From: Vulcanimicrobiota bacterium
GTDB taxonomy: Bacteria; Vulcanimicrobiota; Vulcanimicrobiia; Vulcanimicrobiales; Vulcanimicrobiaceae
Direction of reading: 5' to 3'
Assembly: GCA_003140215.1 (NCBI GenBank)
Contig: PLJL01000005.1
Location: 62,001-126,000 of the forward strand
Length of the DNA stretch: 64,000 nt
Of this stretch, positions 1-9,058 are shown one piece after another (within the stretch, counting starts at the first letter, position 1; each line of letters begins with the position of its first letter). Both the position numbers and the translations under genes were made by a program. Below the pieces are notes generated by a model. That model had not been told where the DNA came from, made no database searches, and worked only from the letters and a program-made list of their open reading frames with translations.

Positions 1-1
1 T

Positions 2-571
2 CGTACCATCATGGGGCTGTGCCGGGTCACCGCCGGCACGGTAGCCTTCGCCGGTGCCGACATCACCAACGCCGCGCCGCATCGTGTGGCGCGCCGCGGA
101 ATCGGGCTCGTCCCCGAAGGACGCCAGGTGTTTCCGACGCTGACCGTGCGCGAGAACCTGATCGCGACCGCGGCGAACTACGGCCGCGTTGCGCAGCCGT
201 GGACGCTGCCGGACGTGTTCGCGATCTTTCCGCGGCTGGCCGAACGCGCGCACGCGCTGGGCAGCCAGCTCTCCGGCGGCGAGCAGCAGATGCTCGCGAT
301 CGGCAGGGCCCTGATGCTGGGTCCGCGCTTGCTGATCCTCGATGAAGCGACCGAAGGGCTCGCCCCGCTCTTGCGCGAGGAGATCTGGACCTGTTTGCGC
401 ACGCTGCGCGCACGCGGTCAGTCTACGCTCGTCGTCGACAAGCAGCTCGATGCGCTAGCGACGGTCGCCGACCGCGCGGTGGTATTGGAAAAGGGGCGCA
501 CCGTCTGGCAAGGCGCCCCATCAACCCTCGCCACCGACCCCGCCCTACACGACCGCTATCTCAGCGTTTGA
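2..571 (+). CDS. livF: Branched-chain amino acid ABC transporter ATP-binding protein LivF (5' end outside window)
   Basis: ATPase subunit that powers import of branched-chain amino acids with LivG and the LivHM permease at the cytoplasmic membrane. The frame is open to base 2 and reads R-T-I before the first ATG at position 11, as in the family's post-Walker-A 'LRTIMGL' segment, so the Walker A lies upstream of the window. Visible are the Q-loop region, the ABC signature LSGGEQQMLAIGRAL, Walker B LLILDEATEGLAP and a late H-loop region where the usual His is replaced (LVVDKQLDAL instead of LVEQN). The LivF-typical 'GLAP' after Walker B separates it from LivG. The rest of the liv operon is presumably to the left. 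The Walker B Glu is followed by ATEG rather than PSLG, a small divergence. Confidence 0.85.
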   Translation, partial: RTIMGLCRVTAGTVAFAGADITNAAPHRVARRGIGLVPEGRQVFPTLTVRENLIATAANYGRVAQPWTLPDVFAIFPRLAERAHALGSQLSGGEQQMLAIGRALMLGPRLLILDEATEGLAPLLREEIWTCLRTLRARGQSTLVVDKQLDALATVADRAVVLEKGRTVWQGAPSTLATDPALHDRYLSV

Positions 572-581
572 GTGACGGCAG

Positions 582-1280
582 CTAAGCCGCGAGCGGGATG
601 AACGCCTCGTCGAGCGCGGCCAGGACGCTGGTGGGAAGGACCGACACGACGAGATGGCGCGGCAGGAACCACGTCACCCCGGCGATCGCCGTCTCGAACT
701 CGTCCTGGTCGTCGAAATCGTCGCGCGCGATGCGGAAGACCAGCTGTTCGCGCGGCTCCTGATCGGGTGAGACCAGCGTCAACACGGCGGGTTCCTCGAT
801 CCCCAGCGTGCGCGTGAAGTACAGGTATAGCAGGGGGCGAACGTAGCGCGGCAGCATCGACTCGTCCGGCGCTTCGACCTGCATCCGCTCCGTCGCCTTG
901 AGGACCTCGCGAAACGTCGCCGATTCGCCCGGTGCGACACCGATGCGCGGAAACTCCCAGCCGCCGAAGGCGCGCCGCGTGACCAGATCGCCGCAGGTGA
1001 ACACCCACGCCGCCAGCTCGCCCACGGGCTCGATCGCGATCCCGAAGCCGCGGTCGGTCGCGAGGTCGACCAGGTCGCCCACCGCGATGTCGCCCTCGTC
1101 GCCCTCGCCAGGCAGCTCGAGCGCGAAATACGGGAAGCCGTCGGGCCCGAGGAAGATCTGCGGATCGCACCGCCGCAGCCGCGCAGTCTCGACGAGGTCG
1201 TAGAACCGATGGCGCCACTTCGCACCACGCTCCGCCTCCGGAACGGCAAGATGGACGCGCAAGGCATCAGCGTCGTTCAT
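582..1280 (-). CDS. Conserved hypothetical protein, 232 aa
   Basis: Unrecognised soluble protein. Acidic and aromatic-rich, with no signal peptide, membrane segment or metal-binding cysteines. ATG start at 1280. It ends 10 bases from the convergent livF stop, so the two genes meet tail to tail. The downstream (leftward) region has no room for another gene. The region just upstream separates it by 23 bases from the end of the diguanylate cyclase gene, which runs in the same direction, so the two could be cotranscribed. I see no domain that suggests a function. Confidence 0.6.
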   Translation of the reverse strand: MNDADALRVHLAVPEAERGAKWRHRFYDLVETARLRRCDPQIFLGPDGFPYFALELPGEGDEGDIAVGDLVDLATDRGFGIAIEPVGELAAWVFTCGDLVTRRAFGGWEFPRIGVAPGESATFREVLKATERMQVEAPDESMLPRYVRPLLYLYFTRTLGIEEPAVLTLVSPDQEPREQLVFRIARDDFDDQDEFETAIAGVTWFLPRHLVVSVLPTSVLAALDEAFIPLAA

Positions 1281-1303
1281 TGCCTGGAGTATACCCCGGG
1301 CGG

Positions 1304-2881
1304 TTAGCCGGCGATGGCGTTTCGGCCGGCGGCTTTTGCCTGGTAGCAGGCGGCGTCGGCCTCGTCCAATGCTTCGGCGGCCGAGGCGGTGTCAGCCTCG
1401 AGCGGAGCCAGGCCGACCGAAACGCCGACGTCGAGCTCGTCGCCGTCGTGCTCGATGCGGTAGGTTTCCACGGCGGCGCGCAGCTTCTCGGCGATCCGCC
1501 GGGCGTCGTCGATGCGGCAGTTGGCGAGCAGCAAGCCGAACTCGTCGCCGCCGATCCGCGCCAGCACGTCGCCGCCGCGAACGACGCGCCCCATCACGTG
1601 CCCGATCTCGCGCAGCAGCCGATCCCCGGTCGCGTGCCCGAAGCGGTCGTTCACGATCTTGAAACGGTCGAGATCCAGGAACGCGAGCACGTGGTGTTCG
1701 CCGCGTTCGCGCGCGCCGCGAATCGCCTCGTCGAGCCGTTCGGCGAAGGCGCGGCGGTTCTGCAGACCGGTAAGCGGGTCGTGTGCCGCCTCGAACGAGA
1801 GCCGCAGCTTGAGCCGATACTCCAAGGTGACGTCGCGCAAGACGACGACCGTTCCTTGCTCGTCGGGGTCGATACGCGACGCGACGTAGGCGACGTCGAC
1901 GATTCCGCTGCGCGTGCGCAGATGTCCGTTGCCGCGCCGCACCCCCTCAGCGCCGCTTTGGGGCACGACGGCGATCGGCCGCGCCTCATCGTCGACCATG
2001 CAGATCACGTCGTCGACGGCGCTGCCGTACGCATCGGCAAGATCGATGCCGAGCAGCCGCTGTGCGGCCGCGTTGACGAACTCGACCCGGCCGTCGGCCA
2101 GCACGGTGACGACCGCGTCGGCGATGGCGGCCAGCGTCGTTTGCAGCTTCCGTTTCTCCGCTGCGAGGGCGCTTTCGAACTGCTTGCGTGAGGTCACGTC
2201 GCGGAAGCTGACCACGTGCCGCACTGTACCGCGTTCGTGAAGGACCGGCGTCGACGCCAGCTCCGTCCAGAACGGCAAGCCGGATTGGTTGTAGAGAATG
2301 ACGACCGCGCGGGCCGCTTCACGCTCGGTGATCCGCGAACGCAGCCAGCGCATCCGGTCGCGATCGGTCAGCGGGCCCCACATGCAGTCGGCGGTCTTCC
2401 CGACGATCTCCGCGGCGGCAAATCCGAACAGTTGTGTAAAGCCGGCGTTCACGTGCAGGACGTGCGGCGCGGTGTCCAAGTCGGGCGGCGCGCTGAGGAT
2501 GGCGACGGCCTCGCCGAGCTGCTCGAGGCTCTCCGTAAGGTGCTCGATCGCGCTGGGGCTGTCGGCTGCACGATCGGCCGGGCTGCACGCAGCCCCGATC
2601 TCGGCGGCGAGCGCCGTAAGGGCAGCCTCATCGCCGTCGGTCGAGGGAGCGATCAGCAACAGGTCGGCCGGGCTCCCGTCGGCCAGCACGACCGGATAGC
2701 CGCGGAAGGACCAGGCGCCGCTGGGCCAGGCGCGGCGCACCGCGCGCAGCAGCGCGTCCGCGGCGGCCGCATCCACCCCCCACGCCGCGACCGGCGCGTC
2801 GTTGCCGGGAACGGCGACGAGCGCGGCGGACGCGCCCGCGATGCGGGCCGCGATCCGAAGCAGCGCGGTGACGGTCTCCAT
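1304..2881 (-). CDS. PAS-domain sensor diguanylate cyclase (GGDEF)
   Basis: Makes the second messenger c-di-GMP from two GTP. The N-terminal ~130 residues look like a GAF-type region without a membrane anchor, followed by two PAS-like blocks (about residues 115-235, with FGFAAAEIVGKTADCMWGP and a PAC end VSFRDVTSRKQ, and about 240-345, ending VVLRDVTLEYR). The C-terminal GGDEF domain (about 360-525) carries DPLTGLQNRR, FKIVNDRFGHATGD and the intact active site RIGGDEFG. An inhibitory RxxD site (RGGD) lies five residues before GGDEF, so product inhibition is expected. There is no EAL domain. The protein is predicted to be cytoplasmic because no membrane segment is visible. The sensed ligand is unknown. 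Confidence 0.92.
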   Translation of the reverse strand: METVTALLRIAARIAGASAALVAVPGNDAPVAAWGVDAAAADALLRAVRRAWPSGAWSFRGYPVVLADGSPADLLLIAPSTDGDEAALTALAAEIGAACSPADRAADSPSAIEHLTESLEQLGEAVAILSAPPDLDTAPHVLHVNAGFTQLFGFAAAEIVGKTADCMWGPLTDRDRMRWLRSRITEREAARAVVILYNQSGLPFWTELASTPVLHERGTVRHVVSFRDVTSRKQFESALAAEKRKLQTTLAAIADAVVTVLADGRVEFVNAAAQRLLGIDLADAYGSAVDDVICMVDDEARPIAVVPQSGAEGVRRGNGHLRTRSGIVDVAYVASRIDPDEQGTVVVLRDVTLEYRLKLRLSFEAAHDPLTGLQNRRAFAERLDEAIRGARERGEHHVLAFLDLDRFKIVNDRFGHATGDRLLREIGHVMGRVVRGGDVLARIGGDEFGLLLANCRIDDARRIAEKLRAAVETYRIEHDGDELDVGVSVGLAPLEADTASAAEALDEADAACYQAKAAGRNAIAG

Positions 2882-3017
2882 CTCCCAGGAATATCGGCCG
2901 TTTGGGCGCCGGGGCGCCGCGACCCCGGCCTTTGTGCGCCCGCTAACGTTTTCTCAGAGCCGGAGGAGCTCGACGCGGCGGTTGAGCGCCTTGCCCGAAG
3001 CCGTGGCGTCCGACGAG

Positions 3018-3527
3018 CTAGGCGACCGTCACAACCGCGCGGCTCCACGCATCCTGCGCCGCGTCTTGTTGGAACACTGCGGCGGTATCGACGACGAGGC
3101 TTTGCCCGGCTCGGTGCACGGCGTACCGGTCCATCGCGCGATCCGGGCGGCCGTCGATGAGTTCGCCGTCGGGCTGAAAATGCGCGTCGTGCTTGGGACA
3201 ATGGAATTCTCTTGCGTCGGGTAGCCACTCCAGCCGCGTCACCGCGCGGTGCGGACAGATGGTCGACAGCGCGTAGACCGCGTTTCGCACCCGCGCGAGG
3301 ATCACACCGTTGCCGGCATCGATCAGTGCGCCTTCCTTTGCGGGAAGCGCGTACGTAAGCACGCTTCCGTGCGATCGCGTCGGCACGATGGAACCGACCG
3401 ATTGTGCGAAGGCCGGGTCGGCGAAGAGCCCTGAACCGACGATTCCGGCCAGCGCACCAAGGGCCGACGAACGCAGGAATCGCGCGCGGCCGATCGGACA
3501 GCTCGCTGCACAAGGCGTACGATTCAT
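3018..3527 (-). CDS. Secreted Rieske [2Fe-2S] protein
   Basis: Electron-transfer protein with a Rieske cluster bound by CPH and CPKH motifs (ICPHRAV and HCPKHDAHF), about 18 residues apart. I place the start at the ATG at 3527, which overlaps the stop of the upstream membrane-protein gene as ATGA. The longer open frame upstream is shadow. The N-terminus RARFLRSSALGALAG followed by a hydrophobic stretch and DPAFAQ resembles a Tat signal, although the twin arginine is broken to R-A-R. The second cluster loop lacks the usual C-terminal G-S/G-T box in recognisable form. Translational coupling to the membrane protein suggests that the two form a small membrane-associated redox unit. Confidence 0.8.
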   Translation of the reverse strand: MNRTPCAASCPIGRARFLRSSALGALAGIVGSGLFADPAFAQSVGSIVPTRSHGSVLTYALPAKEGALIDAGNGVILARVRNAVYALSTICPHRAVTRLEWLPDAREFHCPKHDAHFQPDGELIDGRPDRAMDRYAVHRAGQSLVVDTAAVFQQDAAQDAWSRAVVTVA

Positions 3528-4042
3528 TTCGACAGCGACAGCACGATGCTGACCAGCACGATCGATCCCCACAAGCACGCGCTCACGATCGAGGTTGCCC
3601 GGACGCGTGCCCACGCAAGTGTCGCCGCCCCTCCCGAGTCGAGGCGCAAGGTCCCTTCGGCCGCCGTCATGAGCAAGGCGTTGCCGAGCAACATCGCGAT
3701 GAGTGCCATCTTTATCCAGAACGGCGCCGACACGACGAACGTTTTGACATCGGCCGCAAAGAGGGCGAGGCCGCTGAGCATGCAGATCGCAAGTGCGACC
3801 ACGATGGTGCGGTGTACCGCATGCAATTCCGCAAAATGGTGTGCGCGGATGGGAGGAGCCCAGCGGCCCGAACGCAGGGTGCCGCGGTCGTGAGCGATCG
3901 CGAGCCCGCCGGCGACCAGCATGGAAAGCACGTGCGTCCCCACGACGGACATCTCGAGGGGAGCCGAGTGACTGAAGAGTGACCGCCAGGGTGCCGTAAG
4001 TCCGACGAGTTCGCGGACCACAACGATGCTTGCCAAGCCCAT
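3524..4042 (-). CDS. Four-helix membrane protein coupled to the Rieske gene
   Basis: A 172-residue integral membrane protein with about four hydrophobic segments and several histidines (THVLSM, IAHDR, HHFAELHAVH) that could bind haem or metal. I do not recognise the family with confidence; the layout resembles small cytochrome-b-like or DUF2231/CopD-like membrane proteins. Its stop overlaps the Rieske start by four bases, which suggests a two-protein electron-transfer unit with this protein as membrane anchor or quinone-side partner. ATG start at 4042. The 66 bases to the end of the hexosaminidase gene hold nothing obvious. Confidence 0.6.
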   Translation of the reverse strand: MGLASIVVVRELVGLTAPWRSLFSHSAPLEMSVVGTHVLSMLVAGGLAIAHDRGTLRSGRWAPPIRAHHFAELHAVHRTIVVALAICMLSGLALFAADVKTFVVSAPFWIKMALIAMLLGNALLMTAAEGTLRLDSGGAATLAWARVRATSIVSACLWGSIVLVSIVLSLSK

Positions 4043-4108
4043 GACCTAAGGATCGCGCCCAGTCCTTACATCGCGCTTGGATTCACATGAGGCTGCCGTG
4101 AGAGCGCC

Positions 4109-5890
4109 TCACGGCGACACAAGCGACGCCCACGATCGTGAGGCGTGCGCATGCCGGTGAAATCCCGCGGGCGTGAGCCGTTGCGCGATTCTCGATTCGG
4201 TCACGGCGCCTGAACGCCCGAGCAAGAAAGCGGCAGCCCGCAGGCTGACCCGCGCTCGCCCGGGCCGTACGGTAAACGGCCCGCGATAGACATGCGACGT
4301 CGCCGACGGCGCACTGCCGTCGGTCGTGTAGCGAATGACCGCCCGGGCGACCGGCACCCGCAACGTCACCGTGAGCTGAGATGCCGTGGTCAGCACGTCG
4401 ACGGACTGAACGTGCCCCGGTACCGCTTCGAAGACCGCCGGGCCGCCCGAGAAGGCGAACGACACGTTGGGGATGCGGAACGGGTAGCCGTGTGCTTCGA
4501 GCCAGGTGAACTGAGCCGGCAAGCGCGCCAGGAACGAGCTCCAACTCTTCCTCGAGCGCGGCGTCCAGGCAATCTCCGCGAGCGCGAGCTCGCGCGGGAG
4601 CGTCATCCAAAAGAGGTGGCCGGCCGTGGCGATGTGTTCGGTCCAGACGTTCGCTTGTGCTCCGAGGACGTGGGCGGAGTCGTGAGCCCGCAGGCCGGCC
4701 GGCATCACGCTGTCGGAGTAGACTTCTTCCAGCGTCGACATGTGCCGCGTCGCCGGCGGTTCTTGCGCCGGGTCTCCTTGCGCCGCGTCGAAGTACAGCG
4801 GCGGCGACGTGATGACGACGTCGTTTCCATGCCGCGCGATCGACGCCGCACGTTGACGGCCCGTCCACACCATCACCGTTGCGCGCCGCGACAGGGACGC
4901 CGAGTAGACGTCGTCCCACGCGATGAAGCGCCGCCCATGCGACTCGGCGTAGCGCTCGATCGCGCGGGTGAAGGACGATTGGCTCAGCGACGCCGGCCAC
5001 GCCACCTCGTCACCACCGGCGTGCAGGTAAGGTGACGGGAACTGCGCCATCACATCGGCCAGCACGTTGCGCGCGAACTCCAGACCGCTGCCGGTCTGGC
5101 AAAGTGTCGAGCCGCAGGCGAACTGCGGATACGCGCGCAGTGCCGCGCTCGCGTGCGCCGGCATCTCGATCTCCGGAACGACGGTGACGTACCGGCGTGC
5201 CGCATAGGCGACGATCTCGCGAACGTCGGACGGTGCGTAGGCATCCCGGCCGGCTGTCAAGGCCGGGTAACGCGTGCTCTGCAGGCGCCACGCTTGATCG
5301 TCGGTGAGATGCCAGTGGAACACGTTGAGCTTGTAGTGCGCCGCAACGTCGATGTACCGCTTGACTACCGCAACCGAAAAGAAATGCCGCGCGACGTCGA
5401 GGTGGATGCCGCGCCAGCGATATTCGGGCCGATCGAGCACGCTCACGAAACGCGAGACGAGGTGACCCCTCGAACGCCCCGACACCTGGTCGAGCGTCTG
5501 AATGCCGTAGAACAACCCCCGCGCCGCATTGGCGCGGATCGTGACCCCGTGGCGCTCCACGCGTAGCTCGTAGCCTTCATCGCCTAGCTGCGCGCTGCGT
5601 CGGGGCAGGCGCTCCAAGAGGATGTCGGCCGGTTTGCCGTGCGCAGTCCAAATCGTCACGAGACCGTTTCGCGCGAGATACGCGCTCAGCCGCTCGGCGA
5701 CGTTGCGTTCGACCCCGGCGCCCACGGCAACACGCGCCCCGGTGGGCCACACGAACGCGCCCGATGTCGTGCGCACGCTGCGCGGCTGCGGCACGATGGA
5801 CGGCGCCGGCGCCGCCGCAGCGCCTGCCGGAACGCTCGAGAGCAAGCCGAACGCGGCGACGGCGGCGAACGCGCGTATGTGAACCTCCAT
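4109..5890 (-). CDS. Secreted beta-N-acetylhexosaminidase, GH20
   Basis: Glycoside hydrolase family 20 enzyme removing terminal N-acetylhexosamines, probably from chitin or peptidoglycan fragments outside the cytoplasm. I use the ATG at 5890 because it gives a clean signal peptide (VHIRAFAAVAAFGLLSS ending in APA); the open frame upstream has no signal-like start. Domain order: GH20b N-terminal domain (about residues 25-140), TIM barrel (about 145-470) with RGIHLDVARHF, WHLTDDQAWR, EIEMPAH and the catalytic Asp-Glu pair in HAGGDEVAW, then a C-terminal chitobiase-type domain (IRYTTDGSAP). At 593 aa it is of normal length. It is transcribed away from the accessory island and forms its left boundary. 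Confidence 0.92.
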   Translation of the reverse strand: MEVHIRAFAAVAAFGLLSSVPAGAAAAPAPSIVPQPRSVRTTSGAFVWPTGARVAVGAGVERNVAERLSAYLARNGLVTIWTAHGKPADILLERLPRRSAQLGDEGYELRVERHGVTIRANAARGLFYGIQTLDQVSGRSRGHLVSRFVSVLDRPEYRWRGIHLDVARHFFSVAVVKRYIDVAAHYKLNVFHWHLTDDQAWRLQSTRYPALTAGRDAYAPSDVREIVAYAARRYVTVVPEIEMPAHASAALRAYPQFACGSTLCQTGSGLEFARNVLADVMAQFPSPYLHAGGDEVAWPASLSQSSFTRAIERYAESHGRRFIAWDDVYSASLSRRATVMVWTGRQRAASIARHGNDVVITSPPLYFDAAQGDPAQEPPATRHMSTLEEVYSDSVMPAGLRAHDSAHVLGAQANVWTEHIATAGHLFWMTLPRELALAEIAWTPRSRKSWSSFLARLPAQFTWLEAHGYPFRIPNVSFAFSGGPAVFEAVPGHVQSVDVLTTASQLTVTLRVPVARAVIRYTTDGSAPSATSHVYRGPFTVRPGRARVSLRAAAFLLGRSGAVTESRIAQRLTPAGFHRHAHASRSWASLVSP

Positions 5891-5943
5891 CTGCGTCGAC
5901 GCATTCGCGACGTACGGCGAGTAACTTGCAGGGCAATATTTTC

Positions 5944-6412
5944 GCATCATGACGGCCACGTCGCGCCGCTACGCTACGCGGGATGCGCAATCGTCCCGCC
6001 GTCGATGCGAGCCCCGAAGCGGTCGCGGCGATCGACGCCGTTCTGGATCGCTTCGGCACGGGCGCGCTCCGCGTCGCCGCGAGCGCCGGCGTGCGCTTCG
6101 TTCACCTGCGCGGCAACGAACGGTACCGCGATCGTTCGCGCGCCTTGCGGCGGCTCGCTAGCGGGGTCGACGACTGGCCCGTTCCGCCGGCCGGGTTGTT
6201 CGTCGTCGAGGAGCGCGCGGTGTACCTGCGCTCGACCTCGCCGATGACCGTGGCGCACGAGTTTGCCCACGCGCTGGACTGCGCGCTCGGCGGCGGCGTC
6301 TACCTCAGCGGGGTCGATCCACGTGTGCGGCGCGCGTTTCGCAGCGCGCGGGCGTTCATCACACCGTATGCGGCCCTCAGGCCTGGACGAATATTTCGCC
6401 GTTATGTGGAAT
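5944..6412 (+). pseudogene. Zinc metallopeptidase gene, copy 1: 5' part, truncated and frameshifted
   Basis: Starting at ATG 5983 the frame encodes residues nearly identical to the first ~130 residues of the intact copy at 29301, including the zinc-binding helix TVAHEFAHALD. The similarity also covers about 40 bases before the ATG. A one-base insertion just after ITPYAA shifts the frame, and similarity to the intact copy stops at 6401, within the codons for EYFA and before the glutamate likely to be the third zinc ligand. From there to 6612 the open frame reads unrelated DNA. Positions 6402-6412 (TTATGTGGAAT) are shared with copy 2 at the same point. This is the left edge of the accessory island. 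Confidence 0.8.
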
Positions 6413-6541
6413 TACCGGGCAGGCAAGGGACCGCCCCCGAAGCCGAGGGCTACACAAATAAGGGCATGCCGTCCAGCTTCGCCCTATGGTCGCGCGTCTC
6501 AAGGCCTCGGTCGGCGTTACCATTTCTGTCACGGGAAGGCC

Positions 6542-7024
6542 TTAAGTACTCGACCCCGTCGTCTTCGGAGAAGTCGATCCGCTCCCGTACACCAGCACGA
6601 GTATGCCCGTAATTAGGAATGCTAGCTTATTCTTGATAAACTGGAGCAGCGAGGTGAGGCTCGAATCGTCGATCGCAATGAGCTGCAACTTCGGGGGCAC
6701 CGTAAGGCCGTAGTCGAATACGATCAATGCTGCTAAGATCAAACCGTTCCAGATCACCGTTGATCCGTAGAGCAAGATGCATTGCGCGAGGTCGAGCCTG
6801 TCAACCTCTCTCCGTACTGTCGAGGCGACGCCCGCTATGACCACAGTAAGTGGTATTGCATATAGATCAACGACAAGGTCGAGATAATGCGAGCTATTGA
6901 ATCCTTCCTTCAGGTGCGGTGCAATGCCTATCAGTAACAACGCACACGTGCAACAAACAAGGTAGATTCCAAGAACTGCAGCGCGCGCTATTTGTCCTTG
7001 CGAAAGTGCAGCGATGACTTTCAT
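6542..7024 (-). CDS. Small multi-pass membrane protein, partner of the 488-aa exported protein
   Basis: About four hydrophobic segments (AAVLGIYLVCCTCALLLIG, a second near YAIPLTVVIAGVA, a third near STVIWNGLILAALIVF, a fourth near LAFLITGILVLVYG). I place the start at ATG 7024, which overlaps the stop of the upstream gene as ATGA; the longer open frame upstream belongs to that gene's sequence. No conserved family recognised. The low GC compared with the flanking genes and its position inside the island point to horizontal transfer. Tight coupling with an exported protein suggests a two-component membrane/periplasm module of unknown function, possibly defensive. Confidence 0.6.
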   Translation of the reverse strand: MKVIAALSQGQIARAAVLGIYLVCCTCALLLIGIAPHLKEGFNSSHYLDLVVDLYAIPLTVVIAGVASTVRREVDRLDLAQCILLYGSTVIWNGLILAALIVFDYGLTVPPKLQLIAIDDSSLTSLLQFIKNKLAFLITGILVLVYGSGSTSPKTTGSST

Positions 7025-8487
7025 TGGCCGAGCAGAGCCAGATCGTCGCGGAGCGCAGCTACAAGCGCACCGCCATCCGCCTTGATCTCCCCTGTTGCGT
7101 CCGGTGTTCCCGATGCATTGTCTGCCGGTTTCCATGGATCGGATGGGGCAGCGTTCGCAGCTCGCTGATACATTGAATATTGAACCTGAACCGTTTGCTT
7201 GCTACCCTGGGGCACGAAGGACATCAGCCGCATCGTGATGCGCCCGTAGTAACCGTGATAGTTCTTGCTCAGCAACTGCGGTACGGAGACAACGCAGTTT
7301 AGTGTCGACGGGCGCTTACAGGGTTCTTGCCGTGCCGCACTACGAAAATATGCGCTCAACAGCGTCCGGACGGTGTCGCGGAATCGCGACGGCTCGCGCC
7401 ATTCCACGAAGGCTAAGGTTTCAAAATCGCGCTCGGAAACCGCCGGTGGACCCGCAGCGGGGCCGGCGATATATTGGTTGATGGGGAACTTCGCTACAGA
7501 CGACGAGCCCAGAGACTTCGCGGCCCCGGCGGCGGTCGCCAAGTTGTTCGGCGCGTATACACCGAGCGACGTCGATGCGCGAACAAGCACTGCCGTGGCA
7601 AGGTTCCACTCGCCTTTTCGAGCGAAGGCGTCCGCGAGGCCGAGCGCGGACCGTGAAAGCGCGTCGAATTCCATTGCCTGAGCGTCGGTACAGGGAAATA
7701 TCACCGGCATCGGCTTGGTCGCGAGCAAGAAGCGACGTCGCAGCCCACCAGTCCCAACACTCGTCGGCTCACGAAACTCGAGCGCGCCCACGGACTCCTC
7801 GCTTCCACCGCAGGGGCCAATCACCGTCCGCGGTGCGCCAACCTCTTTGTAAAAGCCTTTGGCTCCGCCAGTCGTGTCGCCCAACCTAGTCGTTGCGTTC
7901 ACGATCGTCAGGGAAGTCAAGGTGGCCTGGGCATCCGGCAACTTACGCGCGACTACGTCTTTCGCGAGACGAACGGCATCGACATCGTTCCCGATGATAT
8001 GCAGGGCACGCGCCCGGTTCGCCTCGCCGGCTGCACCATTCGACGCTGCCGCTTTCAAAAAGTCCTGCCGGGAATGTTCTAAATCAATAACTGATATTGC
8101 TTCCGAATTCGCCGCGCTCCTAAACGTGAGATTCTGCCCCGTCGTAACTGTGTCGATTGAGCCTCTCCGCGGAACTACACCGATGCCATCGATGTATAGC
8201 TCAACACTTGTAGCACAATATGAAAAATCGAGCTCATATCCCGTCGAGCCATCAATGTCGACTCGCGACAAACGGTCGAATGCTACGATAACCGCGGCCG
8301 GGCGGGGGTCATTCATCGCAATTCCCGGGCAAGGTCGCTGCGCGACGATGGGCGCATCCGTCGCGGCGCTTCCCGGTCTTGCAATGGAGGGATCTGACTT
8401 CGCATGCGCGATCGAGCTGCTGGGGATGCCGGTTGTCCAGAGCATGAGGAAGGTTGCAGCTAGACCTGTCGCTAGAACCTTAAGCAT
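7021..8487 (-). CDS. Exported hypothetical protein, 488 aa
   Basis: Begins with a signal-peptide-like N-terminus (LKVLATGLAATFLMLWTTG, then SIAHAKSD). The rest is soluble, with repeated alanine-rich helical stretches (LGLADAFARKGEWNLATAVL around residue 290 resembles a TPR-like repeat) and a few cysteines. I do not recognise the family. ATG start at 8487. The gene is translationally coupled to the membrane protein that follows at 7024. The 170 bases upstream contain no other gene and presumably hold the promoter. Codon use is less GC-biased than in the backbone, as in the other island modules. Confidence 0.6.
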   Translation of the reverse strand: MLKVLATGLAATFLMLWTTGIPSSSIAHAKSDPSIARPGSAATDAPIVAQRPCPGIAMNDPRPAAVIVAFDRLSRVDIDGSTGYELDFSYCATSVELYIDGIGVVPRRGSIDTVTTGQNLTFRSAANSEAISVIDLEHSRQDFLKAAASNGAAGEANRARALHIIGNDVDAVRLAKDVVARKLPDAQATLTSLTIVNATTRLGDTTGGAKGFYKEVGAPRTVIGPCGGSEESVGALEFREPTSVGTGGLRRRFLLATKPMPVIFPCTDAQAMEFDALSRSALGLADAFARKGEWNLATAVLVRASTSLGVYAPNNLATAAGAAKSLGSSSVAKFPINQYIAGPAAGPPAVSERDFETLAFVEWREPSRFRDTVRTLLSAYFRSAARQEPCKRPSTLNCVVSVPQLLSKNYHGYYGRITMRLMSFVPQGSKQTVQVQYSMYQRAANAAPSDPWKPADNASGTPDATGEIKADGGALVAALRDDLALLGQ

Positions 8488-8659
8488 CGAACATCCCCGC
8501 AGACGCTAACCTGAATGATAGTTGTCGCCACCCCTGATACGGGTCCTGCCATCGCGGCGTCGGGACCGCCGGCACGGCGGCTGAGGCCTCATCGATGCGG
8601 CCTGATTTTGCGCGCTCCTACGCATCGGCCGCACCCGAGGATGTAGCGGACGAACACAG

Positions 8660-9025
8660 CTAATACGGACCGAAGATTCCGCCTTCATGCTCGTCGTAAC
8701 GGACGCGAGCGCCTTTGTCCTCAGCGGCGAGGTCCGCGCGAAGACTATCCTTCCATTCGGCAATGGTCGCCCGGCCGTAGGTCGGGATCCGATCCACTGC
8801 GTCAAGTCGGGCCTGAGAGTAGCCCGCGCGTGGCCCTACACTCATGAAGCTGCTCATTTGAGCCCTGACGTTGTTTAGTACATCCTCCCTATCGCCAAAA
8901 TATTCGAGTAAGGCGAGCATGTGAGCCGTGGGGTGCAGTTGACCTCCATCGTTATGGAGCGCCGGCGCGTATCGCGCAATGCACGTCACAAGATGGCAGA
9001 CTCTAACGGGAACCAGGGCTCCGGG
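8660..9025 (-). pseudogene. C-terminal remnant of a large defence-type protein (HEAT-like repeats)
   Basis: An open frame with no convincing start: coding-like sequence runs from just after a TGA at 9026-9028 (reading VPVRVCHLVTCIARYAP) through the GTG at 8989 to the stop at 8660. The segment around ALLEYFGDREDVLNNVRAQM and the following KDSLRADLAAED-type end resemble, from memory, the C-terminal HEAT-like region of large NTPase or SIR2/TIR-type defence proteins. I read it as the tail of a gene whose front has been lost. It lies next to a second remnant at 9059-9126, so this stretch looks like decayed defence DNA. It could also be a small intact gene starting at 8989 or 8920. Confidence 0.4.
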
Positions 9026-9058
9026 TCATCGGAAGTTGACCTTGATCGTTCTAAGCAC

